Source of the DNA: Methylomonas koyamae
Lineage (GTDB): Bacteria > Pseudomonadota > Gammaproteobacteria > Methylococcales > Methylomonadaceae
Reading direction: 5' to 3'
Assembly (NCBI RefSeq): GCF_001644025.1
Contig: NZ_LUUK01000189.1
Span: 1-63,853 of the forward strand
Length of the DNA stretch: 63,853 bases
Position numbers and translations under genes: made by a program
Part shown: positions 62,537-63,853 of the stretch, piece by piece
How the letters are laid out: each line of letters opens with the position of its first letter
Numbering within the stretch: the stretch's first letter is position 1
The notes under the pieces: model-generated
The model's database searches: none
What the model was told of the DNA's origin: nothing
What the model saw: only the letters and a program-made list of their open reading frames with translations

Positions 62537-63853
62537 ATGGATACTCTGCACACCGTCTTTTATTTCATCGTCGCTATCGCGGTTCTGGTCGCATTTCACG
62601 AATTCGGTCATTTCTGGGTGGCGCGTAAAGTCGGTGTCAAAGTGATTCGTTTTTCCATCGGTTTCGGCAAGCCACTTTGGACTTGGCGTAAATCGCCCCA
62701 TGACACCGAGTTCGTCGTTGCCGCCGTGCCGTTGGGCGGCTACGTCAAAATGGTCGACGAGCGCGAAGGCGAGGTGAGTCCCGAGGATTTACCCTATGCG
62801 TTTAACCGTCAACCCTTGTGGGCCAGAACAGCGGTTGTCGCGGCCGGCCCGTTGGCTAACCTGTCGCTGGCCGTGGTTTTGTTTTGGACCGTGCTGGTGC
62901 TGGGCGAAGTCGGCGTTAGACCTGTGATTGGCGGTGTCGAAGCGGATTCCTTGGCGGCCGCTGCCGGTTTCACGGCTGGCGAAGAAATCGTCGGCGTGGC
63001 CGGCAAGGACACCCCGACCTGGATGGATGCCTTGGATGCCGTGCTATCGTTGGCCATCGACGGTCAGACGCAAATCGATGTCGCGGTCAAAACCAGCGAC
63101 GATAGCCGGCAGGTCAGACAGTTGCAATTACAGCCCAGCGACGTCGACTCTCCGGAAGTGTTACACAAACGCCTGGGCCTAAAGCCGTGGATGCCGGTCG
63201 TCAAGCCGGTAGTGGGTAAACTGCTTGAAGACGGTGTCGCCAAGCAGGCCGGTTTGTTGAGCGGCGATCTGATCCTTAGCGCCGATGGCAATCCGATCGG
63301 CGAATGGCAACAGTGGGTTGATTATGTGCAGGCTAGACCGGATCAACCGATCAAGTTGCTGATAGAGCGCGACAACGTAACTCTGCCATTGACGCTAACG
63401 CCGCGCCGCGAACATCAGGAGGACGGCCGGGAGATCGGCAAGATCGGCGCGGGCGTCTACATTCCGAAGGAATTGAGCGATTCGGTATTGGTCAAGTCGT
63501 CTAAAAGCCCCTGGGAAGCGGTGCCGTTGGCCTTGGAGCGGACCTGGTTTTACGCGACCGCGACGCTGAAAATGATGGGCAAAATGTTGGTGGGTTCGGC
63601 TTCGGTCGATAATTTGAGCGGTCCGATCAGTATTGCCCAATATGCCGGTCAGTCGGCGGAAATGGGCCTAACGGCATTTTTGAAATTTCTCGGTTTGGTC
63701 AGCGTCAGCTTGGGCGTCCTCAATCTGTTGCCGGTACCGGTGCTGGATGGTGGCCACCTGCTGTTTTATCTGGTCGAAGCCCTGCGCGGGCGGCCGTTGC
63801 CGGACAAGATCCAAATGTATTTTCAACAAGTCGGCATGTTTTTACTAATGATG
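62537..63853 (+). CDS. rseP: Site-2 protease RseP, cut by the window edge
   Basis: Intramembrane zinc metalloprotease that cleaves anti-sigma-E (RseA). 439 residues are visible with no stop; a full protein of about 450 is expected, so only the tail is missing. HEFGH at 21-25 in the first helix, two PDZ domains between about 115 and 300, and PVLDGGHLLF with Asp404 near the end. It follows dxr by two bases, in the standard order. Confidence 0.96.
   Translation, partial: MDTLHTVFYFIVAIAVLVAFHEFGHFWVARKVGVKVIRFSIGFGKPLWTWRKSPHDTEFVVAAVPLGGYVKMVDEREGEVSPEDLPYAFNRQPLWARTAVVAAGPLANLSLAVVLFWTVLVLGEVGVRPVIGGVEADSLAAAAGFTAGEEIVGVAGKDTPTWMDALDAVLSLAIDGQTQIDVAVKTSDDSRQVRQLQLQPSDVDSPEVLHKRLGLKPWMPVVKPVVGKLLEDGVAKQAGLLSGDLILSADGNPIGEWQQWVDYVQARPDQPIKLLIERDNVTLPLTLTPRREHQEDGREIGKIGAGVYIPKELSDSVLVKSSKSPWEAVPLALERTWFYATATLKMMGKMLVGSASVDNLSGPISIAQYAGQSAEMGLTAFLKFLGLVSVSLGVLNLLPVPVLDGGHLLFYLVEALRGRPLPDKIQMYFQQVGMFLLMM

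Noticed and set aside
1-63853. Search for tRNA, rRNA, CRISPR arrays, insertion sequences, integrases and prophage genes
   Set aside because: Nothing convincing was seen by reading; the only tandem repeat is the GAAGCC tract.

Overview
The window reads as chromosome of a gammaproteobacterial methanotroph (Methylococcales, Methylomonas-like). Base composition is GC-rich and even throughout. The housekeeping genes (bioBFHCD, ftsE/ftsX, rpsB-tsf-pyrH-frr-uppS-cdsA-dxr-rseP, glnD, argH) are of gammaproteobacterial type and order. A beta-ribofuranosylaminobenzene 5'-phosphate synthase (tetrahydromethanopterin biosynthesis) and a bacteriohemerythrin are what one expects in a methanotroph. The taxon is an inference. 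No rRNA, tRNA, CRISPR, prophage or insertion sequence was seen.

Layout: 1-5.2 kb, comF facing a fully overlapping biotin operon; 5.4-5.8 kb, bacteriohemerythrin; 6.0-12.3 kb, an aa3/caa3-type cytochrome c oxidase operon (subunits II, I, a 32-residue protein, CtaG, III, then SURF1 and a SCO-like protein); 12.3-14.3 kb, heme A synthase fused in frame to the SRP receptor FtsY through a (GAAGCC)14 tract; 14.3-16.4 kb, ftsE, ftsX and a YcgN-type gene; 16.5-20.0 kb, a diguanylate cyclase, a nucleotidyltransferase, a HAD phosphatase and the methanopterin gene; 20.0-21.1 kb, soxYZ divergent from a small membrane protein across a perfect FNR box; 21.3-24.8 kb, purine salvage, cell-wall recycling and small genes.

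24.8-43.7 kb is the accessory heart of the window. A NAD-linked [NiFe] hydrogenase (hoxFUYHW) lies between two groups of uncharacterised signalling genes. The left group, on the minus strand, encodes two Roadblock/LC7 proteins, a V4R-domain protein and an OmpA-like envelope protein. The right group, on the plus strand, has seven closely packed genes: a helical-repeat protein, a receiver-like protein with a C-terminal HTH-like segment, an Mgl-like small GTPase, two roadblock-type proteins, an Aer-like PAS protein and a cytoplasmic PhnD-like binding protein. It runs into the hydrogenase maturation genes hypF and hypE. This looks like an undescribed GTPase/roadblock sensory module and is my best candidate for a new system. 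A link to hydrogen or redox state rests only on gene position and the PAS family.

43.9-56.2 kb carries a diflavin reductase, an unusually long (1826-residue) glutamate synthase large subunit, a ubiquinone-type hydroxylase, glnD and map. The window ends with the rpsB-to-rseP operon; rseP is cut by the window edge.
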